From Candidatus Poribacteria bacterium (GTDB lineage Bacteria; Poribacteria; WGA-4E; WGA-3G), in assembly GCA_028824125.1 (NCBI GenBank), contig JAPPES010000140.1, forward strand, positions 93,359 through 157,358: DNA of 64,000 nt. Reading direction: 5' to 3'. The notes beneath the pieces are model-generated. The model was not told the origin of the DNA, did not search any database, and saw nothing but the letters and a program-made list of their open reading frames with translations. Below are positions 32,468-41,645 of the stretch, piece after piece; within the stretch, counting starts at the first letter, position 1; each line of letters opens with the position of its first letter. The position numbers and the translations under genes were made by a program.

Positions 32468-32637
32468 AATAAACATGATAACATGTCCACAGCACAATTT
32501 CTAATTAAAAACACAAATTTATTAAACATTTTCTACGTGAAAAGCAACTAACGATTAAAGTTTTTATGTATCCTGTTAAATTAACCTAAGTTGCTACGGA
32601 AAAGATTTTAGACATCCAGATACCGTTTTAATCAAAA

Positions 32638-32860
32638 TATAGTGTATTATTTGCGAAAGTTTTGTAGGGCAAACTGTCAGTTTGCCCTCACATGCACAAT
32701 GTAAATGAAGTTTAAGAAAATAAATTGGTAATGTGGTGAGGTTCGGAAGAAATCAACGGTATGAATGCGCGTATGGCATTCCCCGCCTCGCCAGCAAGGA
32801 TTACACCTGCCGCGTGCGGGCAGGAAATTACCGAATTAATCTTCGGACAGATTGTGCTAT
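32638..32860. repeat. Mosaic of intergenic repeats with a MITE-like end
   Basis: TATAGTGTATTATTTGCGAAAG begins at 32638, followed by a hairpin AGGGCAAACTG-TCAGTTTGCCCT (32668-32690). The module GGAAGAAATCAACGGTATGA (from 32745) leads to GGCATTCCCCGCCTCGCC. The region 32468-32907 has no supported ORF. Confidence 0.55.
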
Positions 32861-32907
32861 AAAGATGGCAACTTAGGTTTAAATATCCGTCAATCTAAAC
32901 GAAAAAT

Positions 32908-34092
32908 ATGAAAATTCTTTCACGTTATTGTCTTAAAGAGTTCATTCCACCCTTTTTAATTACACTTATCTGTTTCACTTGTATTATACTTTTTGATGAA
33001 CTTTTTCGACTTGTTAAGCTTTTCGTTAAAAAAGGAGTAAGTCCGCTTTATCTAATTGAATCGCTGTTGTATGTGATGCCGGCAACGGTTATTCTGTCAA
33101 TTCCGATGGCGGCGTTAGTTGCAATTCTGCTGGCATTAGGCCGCCTCTCCACAGATTCAGAAATTATGGCAATGCGGGCGCACGGAGTCGGCTTCCATCA
33201 ACTTATGGTACCTCTCTTGATTGTAACAGTCTTTTTAAGTGTAATTGACTTAGCGTTGATGGAATATGTGCTGCCGAAAGCCACTCTTGCATCTGTCTCA
33301 CTCAAACGCGACATCCAAAGACACAATCCTGCCCTCATTTTGGAAGAAGATACCGTCATGAAAGAACTGGAAAGTGAAGGTAAACTTTGGATGTACGAAT
33401 CCACGGATCCAAAAACAGAACGTCTGCAGAATGTGAAAATCTGGGATGAAATTTTGCCGGGACAACCGCGTTTCACCCTTGCACAATCTGCCCGCCTCGG
33501 TTTTGAAGATGGCAATGCCAAGTTGACGCTTTACGATGGACACACCTATGAGCCGTTAACCGACGGTTCCGAAGGGTTCAGAATTACCAAATTTCAGGAA
33601 CAGCAACTCGCTCTCGACTTTAAAAAAGACCTACAACGCGGCGAATATAAGACACAACATCCGCAAACAATGCGCTTTGAAGAGCTCAAAACATACATCG
33701 GAAAATTGGAAGCTGCTCAGAGCCCCGATAAAATATCTGAATATACTACCAATAGAATTCGTTATGCTAAGGTAGAATACTACAAAAAATTTGCTCTTCC
33801 GTTTGCCTGCTTAGCATTTGGTATAATCGGCATTCCCCTCGGATTTATGGTGCAAAAGAACGGAAGAATGATTGGATTTGGTATCGGATTAGCTATAATA
33901 TTGCTATATTATCTGCTACTACAGATTGGGCAAAGTAGTGGCCTAAGCGGTAAATTACACCCCGCCTTGGCAATGTGGTTTCCAAACCTTGTTGTTGGAA
34001 TGCTCGGAATAGCACTTATTACAAGGATGTTTAGCGAAGGCAAACTAAACGCATGGCGAAATAAAGAGCAAAGTCCCGCTGGTTATCAATAG
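32908..34092 (+). CDS. lptF: LptF/LptG family permease
   Basis: A 394-residue membrane subunit of the LptBFG lipopolysaccharide transporter (YjgP/YjgQ family). RYCLKEFIPPFLITL at the start, three early membrane spans with the SIPMAALVAILLALGRLSTDSE loop, a periplasmic beta-jellyroll segment (about 135-260), and three C-terminal spans with KFALPFACLAFGIIGIPLG fit the family. It forms an operon with the second permease at 34130. The pair implies an outer membrane with LPS. Assignment of F versus G is by order and similarity only. Confidence 0.85.
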   Translation: MKILSRYCLKEFIPPFLITLICFTCIILFDELFRLVKLFVKKGVSPLYLIESLLYVMPATVILSIPMAALVAILLALGRLSTDSEIMAMRAHGVGFHQLMVPLLIVTVFLSVIDLALMEYVLPKATLASVSLKRDIQRHNPALILEEDTVMKELESEGKLWMYESTDPKTERLQNVKIWDEILPGQPRFTLAQSARLGFEDGNAKLTLYDGHTYEPLTDGSEGFRITKFQEQQLALDFKKDLQRGEYKTQHPQTMRFEELKTYIGKLEAAQSPDKISEYTTNRIRYAKVEYYKKFALPFACLAFGIIGIPLGFMVQKNGRMIGFGIGLAIILLYYLLLQIGQSSGLSGKLHPALAMWFPNLVVGMLGIALITRMFSEGKLNAWRNKEQSPAGYQ

Positions 34093-34129
34093 AAAAGCAG
34101 AATCTTAACGAGTAAAATAGGGAAATCGC

Positions 34130-35191
34130 TTGAACATTTTAGACCGGTACCTTATAAAAGAATACCTCAAAGCCTTTCTTATAGGTTTTTTCTTTTTCAG
34201 CGCGCTTGTTGTTGTTGTTCGTTTATTAGATAAGGACATCAAAAACTTTGAGGACGGTATCACTTATCTCACCGCGGTGAAAATTATCCTATACCAAGCA
34301 CCACGGCGGATAATGGAGATTGTACCGGTATCAGGTTTTGTCGCTACCTTTTTCGTTCTTGGGCGGATGATTCGGAATAACGAATTTGTTGCGATGAAAG
34401 CGGGGGGAATGAGTGTCTACCGAATTCTCACTCCTATTCTTATTGTAACACTCGTCATTTGCGCGTTCTTTGCACTTTTTTATGACCGTATTGCATCTCC
34501 TGCTTACCATGAAGCGAATCTTTTACAAAAAAAAATAGGACCTAGCTACGGTAAACACCTCGTCTTTAAAAGTAGAGGTAATCGTATCTTTTATTCGCAT
34601 CGAATCAATTTAAAAAAGAAAGAAATTCGTAATTTGACTATTTGGGAATCGAATGAGGTGGGACAACTTGAGCGAACAATTTATGCGAAGGCAGCAACGT
34701 GGACACCGGCACATTGGGAACTCACCGATGGACACATTCGTCAATTCAAAAATGAAGCAGAAGTCAGTTATGAAATTTTTGATCAGAAGTCTATAGAACG
34801 CTACGAAGACCCTGCACATTTTATCGGCAGCGACAAAGACCCAAAGGCAATGACGATTAAGGAACTTAAAGAGCAGATTGCCTATAAAAAAGAAGCAGGG
34901 CAGATTTCACGGATAGAACAAGTAAAATTGCATCACAAAACGGCATATCCGTTTGCAGCAGTTGTTGTTGTTCTGTTAGGCGCGCCGATTGCAATCCGTT
35001 TCGGAAAAGCTGGCTTTTTTGCTGGATTAGTCATTGCTTTCTTCCTTGTTTTTATCTATTGGGCGCTCTCTTTTGCGACGCTTGAAGGACTCAGTGAGAA
35101 CGGCAAACTTCATCCGTTTTTAGCGTGTTGGGGAGCAAACATTCTATACGGTATTGTCGGCAGTATTCTAATATGGCGCACGCCAAAATAG
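34130..35191 (+). CDS. lptG: LptF/LptG family permease
   Basis: A 353-residue second permease of the LPS export complex. NILDRYLIKEYLKAFLIGFF is the typical start, EFVAMKAGGMSVYRI the coupling-loop region and KTAYPFAAVVVVLLGAPIAI the C-terminal membrane motif. It appears to start with TTG at 34130, after AGGGAAATCGC. It lies 37 bases downstream of the first permease. The LptB ATPase and LptA/C are not in the window. Confidence 0.85.
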   Translation: MNILDRYLIKEYLKAFLIGFFFFSALVVVVRLLDKDIKNFEDGITYLTAVKIILYQAPRRIMEIVPVSGFVATFFVLGRMIRNNEFVAMKAGGMSVYRILTPILIVTLVICAFFALFYDRIASPAYHEANLLQKKIGPSYGKHLVFKSRGNRIFYSHRINLKKKEIRNLTIWESNEVGQLERTIYAKAATWTPAHWELTDGHIRQFKNEAEVSYEIFDQKSIERYEDPAHFIGSDKDPKAMTIKELKEQIAYKKEAGQISRIEQVKLHHKTAYPFAAVVVVLLGAPIAIRFGKAGFFAGLVIAFFLVFIYWALSFATLEGLSENGKLHPFLACWGANILYGIVGSILIWRTPK

Positions 35192-35274
35192 AGATTTAAA
35201 GGCAGAGTTATAGAAAAATAATCTACGCGCGGTCAGCTCTGGTTTAAGTCTTTCCCACAGTTTCAACATCTATC

Positions 35275-35847
35275 ATGATTTCCCAAAAACTCGGCAATTT
35301 CTTCTTCAAAATCCGTAGTTTTACTCCGATTCCATTTATCCTCGCGTTGTTCTATTTCGCTGAACCAGCATGGCATACCATACTAATAGGTATCCCATTA
35401 ACCGCTATAGGCGAATTTCTTCGAATGTGGGCAGTCGGATATGCGGGCGGTACTACACGTGCCACATCTCTCGGCGCCGCTCGTGACCTCGTCACAACAG
35501 GCCCCTATAGTTATGTCCGCAACCCGCTTTATCTCGGCAACTTCTTGCTCAGCTTCGGAATCTGCATTGTTGCCAATGTCCTTTGGTTAATACCTGTTCT
35601 GGTAGTCGGATATTTTATTCAGTATCTCCCCATCATCGCTGTAGAAGAGACATATCTATTGGAATCATGTGGGTCCATCTATCAGGTATATCAGGAACAG
35701 GTGCCGCGCTTCTTCCCCCAGTTTATCCCCTATTCCTCCCCATCGGCACACGATTTTTCTTGGGCACGCGCTATTAAAAGTGAAAAACGCACTTGGACTG
35801 CAATTGTTTGTGTTATCGGATTAATTTTTACAAGAGGACTTGTTTAA
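35275..35847 (+). CDS. Isoprenylcysteine carboxyl methyltransferase-type membrane methyltransferase
   Basis: A 190-residue membrane protein of the ICMT/PEMT family. GPYSYVRNPLYLGNFLLSFG is the conserved SAM-binding signature of the family, followed by EETYLLESCGSIYQVYQEQVPRF-type sequence with the second acidic motif. Four or five membrane spans are visible. Such bacterial enzymes methylate small isoprenoid or phospholipid substrates; the target here is unknown. It lies 83 bases after the LptG-like gene, possibly in the same transcript. Confidence 0.8.
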   Translation: MISQKLGNFFFKIRSFTPIPFILALFYFAEPAWHTILIGIPLTAIGEFLRMWAVGYAGGTTRATSLGAARDLVTTGPYSYVRNPLYLGNFLLSFGICIVANVLWLIPVLVVGYFIQYLPIIAVEETYLLESCGSIYQVYQEQVPRFFPQFIPYSSPSAHDFSWARAIKSEKRTWTAIVCVIGLIFTRGLV

Positions 35848-35908
35848 TTCTACTTTTATAGGATACATTGGCAGATAATTTCATCATATCAAGAACTCAA
35901 AATTTTCC

Positions 35909-35937
35909 TTGACAAAAATGCGCTAAAGACATATCAT
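35909..35937 (+). promoter_or_regulatory. Sigma70-type promoter for queG
   Basis: TTGACA (35909-35914), a 17-base spacer and TATCAT (35932-35937). The leader to the ATG at 36077 would be about 130 bases. Confidence 0.55.
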
Positions 35938-36076
35938 TTCAAAAGTTTAGTAAGCACGTTTTAACTTATTCCGCTTGTAGTTGTGAAATCTGTGAACAAT
36001 TCCTCTTATCCCAAATCTACCGTCCGAAAATGGGACAAATCCGGTTAATTTGGTATTAATTCCCGAATAAAGAACA

Positions 36077-37240
36077 ATGACAAACACATTAACCCAACGA
36101 ATTCAAACTCGTGCTTACGAACTTGGGTTTGAACTTGTCGGGATTACCCCTGCCGAACAGAGCCAAACCATTCAGCGTTATCAGCAATGGATTGAAAGCG
36201 GATATGCTGGCAAAATGGACTATCTTGAAAGACACCTACCCCTCAAGGAAGATACGCGAAGACTCCTTGAAGAAGCTAAATCTATTATTAGTCTCGCGAT
36301 GAACTATTATACGTTGGATACACCAAAAGCGTTAGTAGAAGATCCCAGTCGTGGACAAATATCTCGCTACGCGTGGGGTGACGACTACCACGATATTATC
36401 CGAGAACGTCTTCTACTACTTGTAGAATTCATCAAAGACACTGCTGAAACTGATCTTAAAAGTCGTGTTTTTGTGGACTCTGGACCGATTTTGGAAAGGG
36501 AATATGCCCAAAAAGCCACACTCGGTTGGATAGGGAAAAACACGAATCTGATTAATTGGCGTTCAGGGTCATGGTACTTCCTGGCAGAGGTGCTTGTGAG
36601 CATTGAGTTGGAATATGAAACGCAAACGCTTCGTGGCAGTTGCGGCACCTGCACGAAGTGCATTGAAGCATGTCCAACAGATGCGATTATTGAACCGAAT
36701 TTGCTTGACTCTCGGCTATGCATTTCCTATTTGACAATTGAATTAAAAGATAGCATTCCGAAAGAACTCCGTCCCCAAATCGGAAACCTGATTTTTGGGT
36801 GTGACATCTGCCAAGAGGTTTGTCCCTGGAACAGCAAAGCGATACCAACAACTGAACCTGCGTTTCAACCACGCGACGGAAACCTCGCCCCTGAGCTGCT
36901 AAGCCTTATCAACATGACACAAACCGAATTTAGCAAAAAGTTCAAAGGAAGCCCCATCAAACGCGCGAAGCGCAGAGGATTCTTACGAAATGTTATCGTT
37001 GCTATCGGCAATTGGCGGTCACGTGCTGCTGTGCCTGCTCTCCAAAAGGCATTAACTGACGATGAACCCTTACTCCGCGGACATGCAGCATGGGCATTAG
37101 GACAGATCGGTGGGAAAACTGCTAAACACACATTGGAAACTCGGTTAGCATGTGAAAGCGATTCAGAAGTAATCTCCGAAATTCAGGAAGCGCTGCAAGT
37201 AATTGCGGGTGAGGATGAAAACCCTCATGTGTCAATTTAG
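36077..37240 (+). CDS. queG: Epoxyqueuosine reductase
   Basis: A 387-residue cobalamin- and iron-sulfur-dependent enzyme for the last step of queuosine synthesis in tRNA. VDSGPILEREYAQKATLGWI and GKNTNLI are the active-site region. The two [4Fe-4S] clusters are bound by CGTCTKCIEACPTDAI and CDICQEVCPWN. The C-terminal 80 residues form a HEAT-like repeat (ALQKALTDDEPLLRGHAAWA), as in longer QueG proteins. Its own promoter lies upstream. Confidence 0.95.
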   Translation: MTNTLTQRIQTRAYELGFELVGITPAEQSQTIQRYQQWIESGYAGKMDYLERHLPLKEDTRRLLEEAKSIISLAMNYYTLDTPKALVEDPSRGQISRYAWGDDYHDIIRERLLLLVEFIKDTAETDLKSRVFVDSGPILEREYAQKATLGWIGKNTNLINWRSGSWYFLAEVLVSIELEYETQTLRGSCGTCTKCIEACPTDAIIEPNLLDSRLCISYLTIELKDSIPKELRPQIGNLIFGCDICQEVCPWNSKAIPTTEPAFQPRDGNLAPELLSLINMTQTEFSKKFKGSPIKRAKRRGFLRNVIVAIGNWRSRAAVPALQKALTDDEPLLRGHAAWALGQIGGKTAKHTLETRLACESDSEVISEIQEALQVIAGEDENPHVSI

Positions 37241-37261
37241 TATCCTTTTCTCCTGTCAGAA

Positions 37262-38332
37262 TCACGGATGAGCGCGGATTTCTATGAATTTCTGAATAGC
37301 ATCAACTAACTTCTCAGCGCCAAACCGCACTACATCCGTTGCAGGCAAACCAGTTTCTGCTTCCGCTGCAGCGATTGCTTGATATGCTTGCTTTTCAGAC
37401 AGGTCGAAACAATTGAGCGCTAATCCGATCACCTTAGCTGGCTTTATAGGCGCAGTTAACATCTCATACTGTGCGATCATCTCAGATAAAGATGGCAACG
37501 GCACTGTATACCGCGCGACCTCTTTCCGCGAGGGTTGATGACAAAATATCATTGCATCAGGCATGCTGCCATGGAGTAGGCTCAATGTCACACCGGAATA
37601 TCCCGGATGCACCAAAGATCCTTGTCCTTCAACGATGAGAAGGTCGTGATTTTTCGCGCCTTCAAGGACAATTTGCTCAGCAGCACCAGCGGTGAAGTCA
37701 GAGACAACAGCATCAATCGCAATACCCCACCCCCATACCATAATACCGTTCTGCCCTGTCGGACAAAATTCAGCATTGAGTTTCCGTGCCTTTGCAGAAT
37801 TTGTAATCTCTATGCCAGATAACATTTTCCCAACGCGGCAATCTGAACCAACAGTGAGAATAACAGTCGCATCTACATCCGCAGCTTTACATGTTGCCAC
37901 AGGTAAATTATCTGGTGGTTTCCTTGCATCCCATAGCACTACATTGTGTGCCTCTGCCAACTCAGCCAGTTCAGCATTCTCACTCAGAAAATGGTGGAGT
38001 CCGCTCATGACATGTAATCCACTTTTGATCGCTTCACGTAGAATTCCACGCCATGCCTCAGGCAACTCACCACCGGGGGGTGCTATACCGATAGCCAACA
38101 TTGTCGGTTCAAACTGCATTGCCTCAGCAAGATCGCGAACAACCGGAATTCCTTTGCCGATTTCAATTATTTCACTGACATCTTTTCCCGATTTTGTACT
38201 ATCAATGACTGCAACAACATTATCAGGCAGATAACGCACCAAAACAGTGGCAGTCTTCGATTCAAGAACGCCGAACGATCCTTCAGCAAGAATAGCGATT
38301 TTATGTGATTTGGGGTGTAATTGTTTATTCAT
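37262..38332 (-). CDS. DUF1611 family P-loop protein (D-glutamate N-acetyltransferase-like)
   Basis: A 356-residue DUF1611 protein. An N-terminal Rossmann-like part (AILAEGSFGVLESKTATVLV) precedes a P-loop NTPase-like domain with VGSDCRVGKMLSG and LIVEGQGSLVHPGYSG. Members include DgcN, reported as a D-glutamate N-acetyltransferase acting with an enolase-superfamily epimerase. No adjacent epimerase is seen here, so the substrate is left open. It converges with queG, 21 bases apart. Confidence 0.82.
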   Translation of the reverse strand: MNKQLHPKSHKIAILAEGSFGVLESKTATVLVRYLPDNVVAVIDSTKSGKDVSEIIEIGKGIPVVRDLAEAMQFEPTMLAIGIAPPGGELPEAWRGILREAIKSGLHVMSGLHHFLSENAELAELAEAHNVVLWDARKPPDNLPVATCKAADVDATVILTVGSDCRVGKMLSGIEITNSAKARKLNAEFCPTGQNGIMVWGWGIAIDAVVSDFTAGAAEQIVLEGAKNHDLLIVEGQGSLVHPGYSGVTLSLLHGSMPDAMIFCHQPSRKEVARYTVPLPSLSEMIAQYEMLTAPIKPAKVIGLALNCFDLSEKQAYQAIAAAEAETGLPATDVVRFGAEKLVDAIQKFIEIRAHP

Positions 38333-38430
38333 TTATCAATAAAATATCACAAATTGAGAGTAATTTCAAGGGAGATATAAAAGAACAAAAAGGTGTGTAA
38401 ATATTTTAGCATTAACTTATGTCATCTTTC

Positions 38431-38520
38431 TTGTTGGAGGGCTTTGTCCGCCCGATTTATCCAAATCAACGCCGAATACGCTTTTGGTATTCGGCGGGGT
38501 TGAAAACCCCGCCAACAAGG
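38431..38520. repeat. Intergenic palindromic element
   Basis: CTTGTTGG at the left (from 38430) is mirrored by CCAACAAGG at the right. Inside are two hairpins: GCCGAATAC-GCTTTTG-GTATTCGGC (38471-38495) and GGCGGGGTT-GAA-AACCCCGCC (38493-38513). No ORF of its own. Confidence 0.65.
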
Positions 38521-38571
38521 GTAAGAAGTATTTTTGTCAAAAACTTTACATACCCGAACAAAAACACTCTC

Positions 38572-38600
38572 TTGACATCACAAACCCATTATGTTAAAAT
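38572..38600 (+). promoter_or_regulatory. rimI promoter giving a predicted leaderless transcript
   Basis: TTGACA (38572-38577), a 17-base spacer and TAAAAT (38595-38600). Transcription would start at about 38607-38608, the position of the rimI ATG. No ribosome-binding sequence is present. Confidence 0.6.
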
Positions 38601-38607
38601 TCCGAAA

Positions 38608-39078
38608 ATGACAATTGAGAAACCTTATCCAGAAATTACCTTTGAACGGATGCAACAAAAAGACCTTGAACAGGTGATGGCAATAGAAGAGGAAGCCTTC
38701 CCCGATCCCTGGTCTAAATCATTTTTTACACAGGAACTTCGGAAAAGAAAAACGTACATACATTTATATATCGTGCGGTTAAATAATGAAGTTATCGGAT
38801 ATATTGTTTTTTATCTCTTCCGGGGTGAAGGACACATCATGAATATTGCCGTAACCTCTGAATATAGGCGCCGCGGTGTGGCAAAATATCTACTTGCATC
38901 AGCCTTAGAGGTTGTTCGAAAAAATGCGGGGGAAGAAGTATTTCTTGAAGTTTCTGTCAATAATACTGCAGCACAGGAACTTTACAAGCAATTTGGATTT
39001 GAAGTTTACGGTATCCGTAAAAGATACTATAGCAACGGTGAAGATGCGTACGTCTTGCGAAAAGAGGTGCAACGTTAA
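38608..39078 (+). CDS. rimI: Ribosomal-protein-alanine N-acetyltransferase
   Basis: A 156-residue GNAT-fold acetyltransferase. EEEAFPDPWSKSFFTQELRK, HIMNIAVTSEYRRRGVAKYL (acetyl-CoA binding) and FLEVSVNNTAAQELYKQFGF with YYSNGEDAYVLRKEV are the RimI signatures. It acetylates the N-terminus of ribosomal protein S18. The frame extends upstream to 38419 through a palindromic repeat, but the family start and the promoter position support the ATG at 38608. Confidence 0.92.
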   Translation: MTIEKPYPEITFERMQQKDLEQVMAIEEEAFPDPWSKSFFTQELRKRKTYIHLYIVRLNNEVIGYIVFYLFRGEGHIMNIAVTSEYRRRGVAKYLLASALEVVRKNAGEEVFLEVSVNNTAAQELYKQFGFEVYGIRKRYYSNGEDAYVLRKEVQR

Positions 39079-39141
39079 TCTTCGCAAACTTTGTCAAGAC
39101 ACTCAAGGTCATAAAACTTTCTTACAAAAGAGGTATTAATT

Positions 39142-39933
39142 ATGAAATTCGATATAGCACGTTCTGCTTTTTTCGCCACACCTTCCGAAGAGACGCTTTC
39201 ACTTTCAATACGAAGGCAAGAAGCCCGTACTGCTGGTAGGAACGGCTGGCGAATCATTGAGGAGGAGGTCAATTGGCAGGCAGCTGAAACCGCTATTATT
39301 GTCGTTGACATGTGGAATAAACATTGGTCCTGGGGAGCAACTGAACGCGTCAACATCATGGCACCGAGAATGAATATTGTTCTACAGCGCGCAAGGCAGC
39401 AAGGTGTCCAGATAATCCACGCACCTTCTGATACTATGGATTTCTACAAGGACCATCCTGCACGTACCGCTATACTTGAGATTCCGAAGGCAGAACCTCC
39501 ACAGGAACGGGAAATGCCCGATCCACCTCAGCCTGTAGACGCATCCGATGGTGGGTCAGACACAGGTGAGACACACATGTATGGCGCTTGGCACCGTCAA
39601 CATCCAGCTATTGAAATCGATAACACGGATGCTATTAGTGACAACGGACACGAGGTGTACAACCTACTCGCGCACAAAGGAATTCAGAACATTATTATTA
39701 TGGGCGTGCATACCAATATGTGTGTGCTGGGGCGTTCCTTTGCTATTAAGCAGATGGTTCGGTGGGGGTTTAACGTTGTATTAGTCCGTGATTTAACTGA
39801 TGCAATGTATAATCCTTTCAAACCTCCCTATGTGAGCCATGAAGAAGGTACGCAGTTAGTCGTTCAATATATTGAGAAATTCTGGTGTCCCTCAATTTTG
39901 AGTGGTGATCTAACCACCCCTGAACCAGAATAG
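39142..39933 (+). CDS. Isochorismatase-like cysteine hydrolase
   Basis: A 263-residue alpha/beta protein of the isochorismatase/nicotinamidase family. Catalytic Asp is D56 in AIIVVDMWNKHW and the nucleophilic Cys lies in MGVHTNMCVLGRS. The usual Lys is not obvious; RDLTDAMYN follows at the expected place. An insertion of about 60 residues between the Asp and the core is longer than in nicotinamidases. AGAGGT precedes the ATG. The substrate is unknown. Confidence 0.85.
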   Translation: MKFDIARSAFFATPSEETLSLSIRRQEARTAGRNGWRIIEEEVNWQAAETAIIVVDMWNKHWSWGATERVNIMAPRMNIVLQRARQQGVQIIHAPSDTMDFYKDHPARTAILEIPKAEPPQEREMPDPPQPVDASDGGSDTGETHMYGAWHRQHPAIEIDNTDAISDNGHEVYNLLAHKGIQNIIIMGVHTNMCVLGRSFAIKQMVRWGFNVVLVRDLTDAMYNPFKPPYVSHEEGTQLVVQYIEKFWCPSILSGDLTTPEPE

Positions 39934-40043
39934 CGTCAAATCCTCAACTGATACGACAGGAAATCGGGCTTTGTGATCACTCAGGTTTTCTTCTTCAAAC
40001 ATGGTGAGGCACAGCGATCTCGCGCTACATCGAGAGAAGTCAC

Positions 40044-40081
40044 AAAAAAAGCCCACGACACTAAAGCACCGCGAGCTTTTT
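40044..40081. terminator. Bidirectional terminator between convergent genes
   Basis: GCCCACG (40051-40057) pairs, with G-U pairs, with CGCGAGC (40070-40076). A tract of A lies on the left (40044-40050) and T on the right (40077-40081), so it could stop transcripts from both the isochorismatase-like gene and the malectin-like genes. Confidence 0.6.
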
Positions 40082-40088
40082 CTTGAAT

Positions 40089-40219
40089 AGGACTTACGCA
40101 TTTTTTCTTTAAAGTCCCACTGATAAGGGGGATTTAGGGGGTTAAAAAGACTCAAAACACTGAAATACCGGACTATTTAACCCCCTGCCCCCTTATCAAG
40201 GGGTAGTGCGTAAGTCCTG
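40089..40219. repeat. Inverted-repeat element with GGACTTACGCA ends
   Basis: AGGACTTACGCA (40089-40100) is inverted as TGCGTAAGTCCT (40208-40219). The interior holds GGGGGATTTAGGGGGTTAAA and TTTAACCCCCTGCCCCC. It is a close relative of 26674-26789. It lies in the gap between the terminator and the malectin-like gene. Confidence 0.75.
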
Positions 40220-40235
40220 CTTGAATATGAATTAA

Positions 40236-40883
40236 TCATTGACGATTATTTTTCAACGCACCCCATGTCGTTGTCAACTTAGCTTTTGCATCTACAGCTG
40301 TGCTGACACTCGGCACTGCCTCTAAGGCACTGAACATGGCGTTTCTATCACTTGCACCCGTTTCCGGGTTCCCGGCGAAATCAAAATCAAGCGTGCCATC
40401 AGTGACCTCAATTGCTTCATACTTCTTGATATCTATCTCGTCTTTACCAGGTGTTACATAGAGCGGTTCAACAATCTCGTCTTCAATGATAATATCAAAA
40501 CCTCGATTGTTCGGAGACCAATGTTCACCAACAAGATAGGTCACATCAAAAGAACCGTTGCCTGTTTTGAATTGGTACTTAACGGTGGCAGGATATTGTG
40601 CCCAACTCACAGCGTAGAAAAGCTCAATATCGTAACCAGCTTCTTGCGCTTGTGCTTTTGCTTCATCAGTCAAATTAGCGACTTCAGCAGTACGTGGAGC
40701 TGCTTCAATCCATCCACCCCAGGCCTGGTCGGCTTGTTGCGCACCGCGCCACACCCGGCCTTTCGAATCGGTAAAGTCGTCCACCTTTCCACCTCTCACA
40801 CGGTATTCCTCTGCAGAGAGCAAACACGGTACCGCAAAGACCGCGAGAAAAATCGTTAATGTCAATATACTCAGTAATTTCAT
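40236..40883 (-). CDS. Secreted malectin-like protein with C-terminal KLTTTWG tail (paralogue 1)
   Basis: A 215-residue protein with a Sec signal peptide (LLSILTLTIFLAVFAVPCLLSA) and a body resembling the malectin carbohydrate-binding fold, opening RGGKVDDFTDSKGRVW. It ends AKLTTTWGALKNNRQ, a tail shared with the next gene and with the LamG protein at 59075. GGAGG precedes the ATG at 40883. It shares an almost identical 40-residue core (GEHWSPNNRGFDIII and following) with the upstream paralogue, 16 bases away. Likely a periplasmic or surface sugar-binding protein. Confidence 0.72.
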   Translation of the reverse strand: MKLLSILTLTIFLAVFAVPCLLSAEEYRVRGGKVDDFTDSKGRVWRGAQQADQAWGGWIEAAPRTAEVANLTDEAKAQAQEAGYDIELFYAVSWAQYPATVKYQFKTGNGSFDVTYLVGEHWSPNNRGFDIIIEDEIVEPLYVTPGKDEIDIKKYEAIEVTDGTLDFDFAGNPETGASDRNAMFSALEAVPSVSTAVDAKAKLTTTWGALKNNRQ

Positions 40884-40899
40884 ATTTACCTCCGTTATG

Positions 40900-41553
40900 T
40901 TAATCTTGTCGTTGCCCTTTAAGAGCACCCCAGGTTGTGGTTAGTTTCTGTTTCGGATCAACTGCTAATTGTGAGGGGACTACCTCTATCCCACTAAACA
41001 TCGCGTTGAGATCGCCTTTGCCAGTGTCCCTATTACCAGCAAATACAAGACTCATCACTTTGTCCTTAACCTCAATGCCTTCATACCGTTTGATGTCTAT
41101 CTCATCTTTGCCCGGTGTTACATAGAGCGGTTCAACAATCTCATCTTCAATGATAATGTCAAAACCTCGATTGTTTGGGGACCAATGCTCACCAACGAGA
41201 TAGGTTACATCAAAAAGACCTTTACCCGTATTCAAATCAACTTTGACGACATCAGGGAACTGTGCCCAACTCACAGCATGGAAGATTACTTCATCGTACC
41301 CTTCCTGCTTCGCTAATTTTTTAGCATCAGCCGTGAGATTGGCGACCACTGCTGTCCGAGGTAGTTTCTCAATCCAACCACCCCAATCTTGCTTTTCTTT
41401 TTGTCCACCGTACCAGATTCGTCCCTTGGAGTCGGTAAAATCATTTGCTACACCACCAATCACACGAATCTCTTCTTTGGCAGGCATCCCATCAAGGACA
41501 AGGCCCGCTACAAATGCGGTACACAAAAGTATTAAGAATAATTTTCGTTGCAT
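40900..41553 (-). CDS. Secreted malectin-like protein with C-terminal KLTTTWG tail (paralogue 2)
   Basis: A 217-residue paralogue of the previous gene, with signal peptide (KLFLILLCTAFVAGLVLDG), the same malectin-like opening (FTDSKGRIWYGGQKEKQDWG) and the same tail (KLTTTWGALKGQRQD). GGAGG precedes the ATG at 41553. The two genes are tandem, 16 bases apart and surely co-transcribed. Identity is far higher in the middle core than in the flanks. No enzymatic residues are seen. Confidence 0.72.
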   Translation of the reverse strand: MQRKLFLILLCTAFVAGLVLDGMPAKEEIRVIGGVANDFTDSKGRIWYGGQKEKQDWGGWIEKLPRTAVVANLTADAKKLAKQEGYDEVIFHAVSWAQFPDVVKVDLNTGKGLFDVTYLVGEHWSPNNRGFDIIIEDEIVEPLYVTPGKDEIDIKRYEGIEVKDKVMSLVFAGNRDTGKGDLNAMFSGIEVVPSQLAVDPKQKLTTTWGALKGQRQD

Positions 41554-41645
41554 TATTTCCTCCGTGAAAAAAATTACTATACAATGCTTCTGAATTTAAT
41601 CAGAGGAGAATTCTCTTTTGTTAAATTCAGGACTTACACACTTTA

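Noticed and set aside
37692-38234. 180-codon plus-strand frame opposite the DUF1611 gene
   Set aside because: The DUF1611 protein on the minus strand is clearly conserved; this frame is its shadow.
38419-38607. N-terminal extension of RimI
   Set aside because: The extra 63 codons run through a palindromic repeat, are unlike the family, and lie upstream of the promoter.
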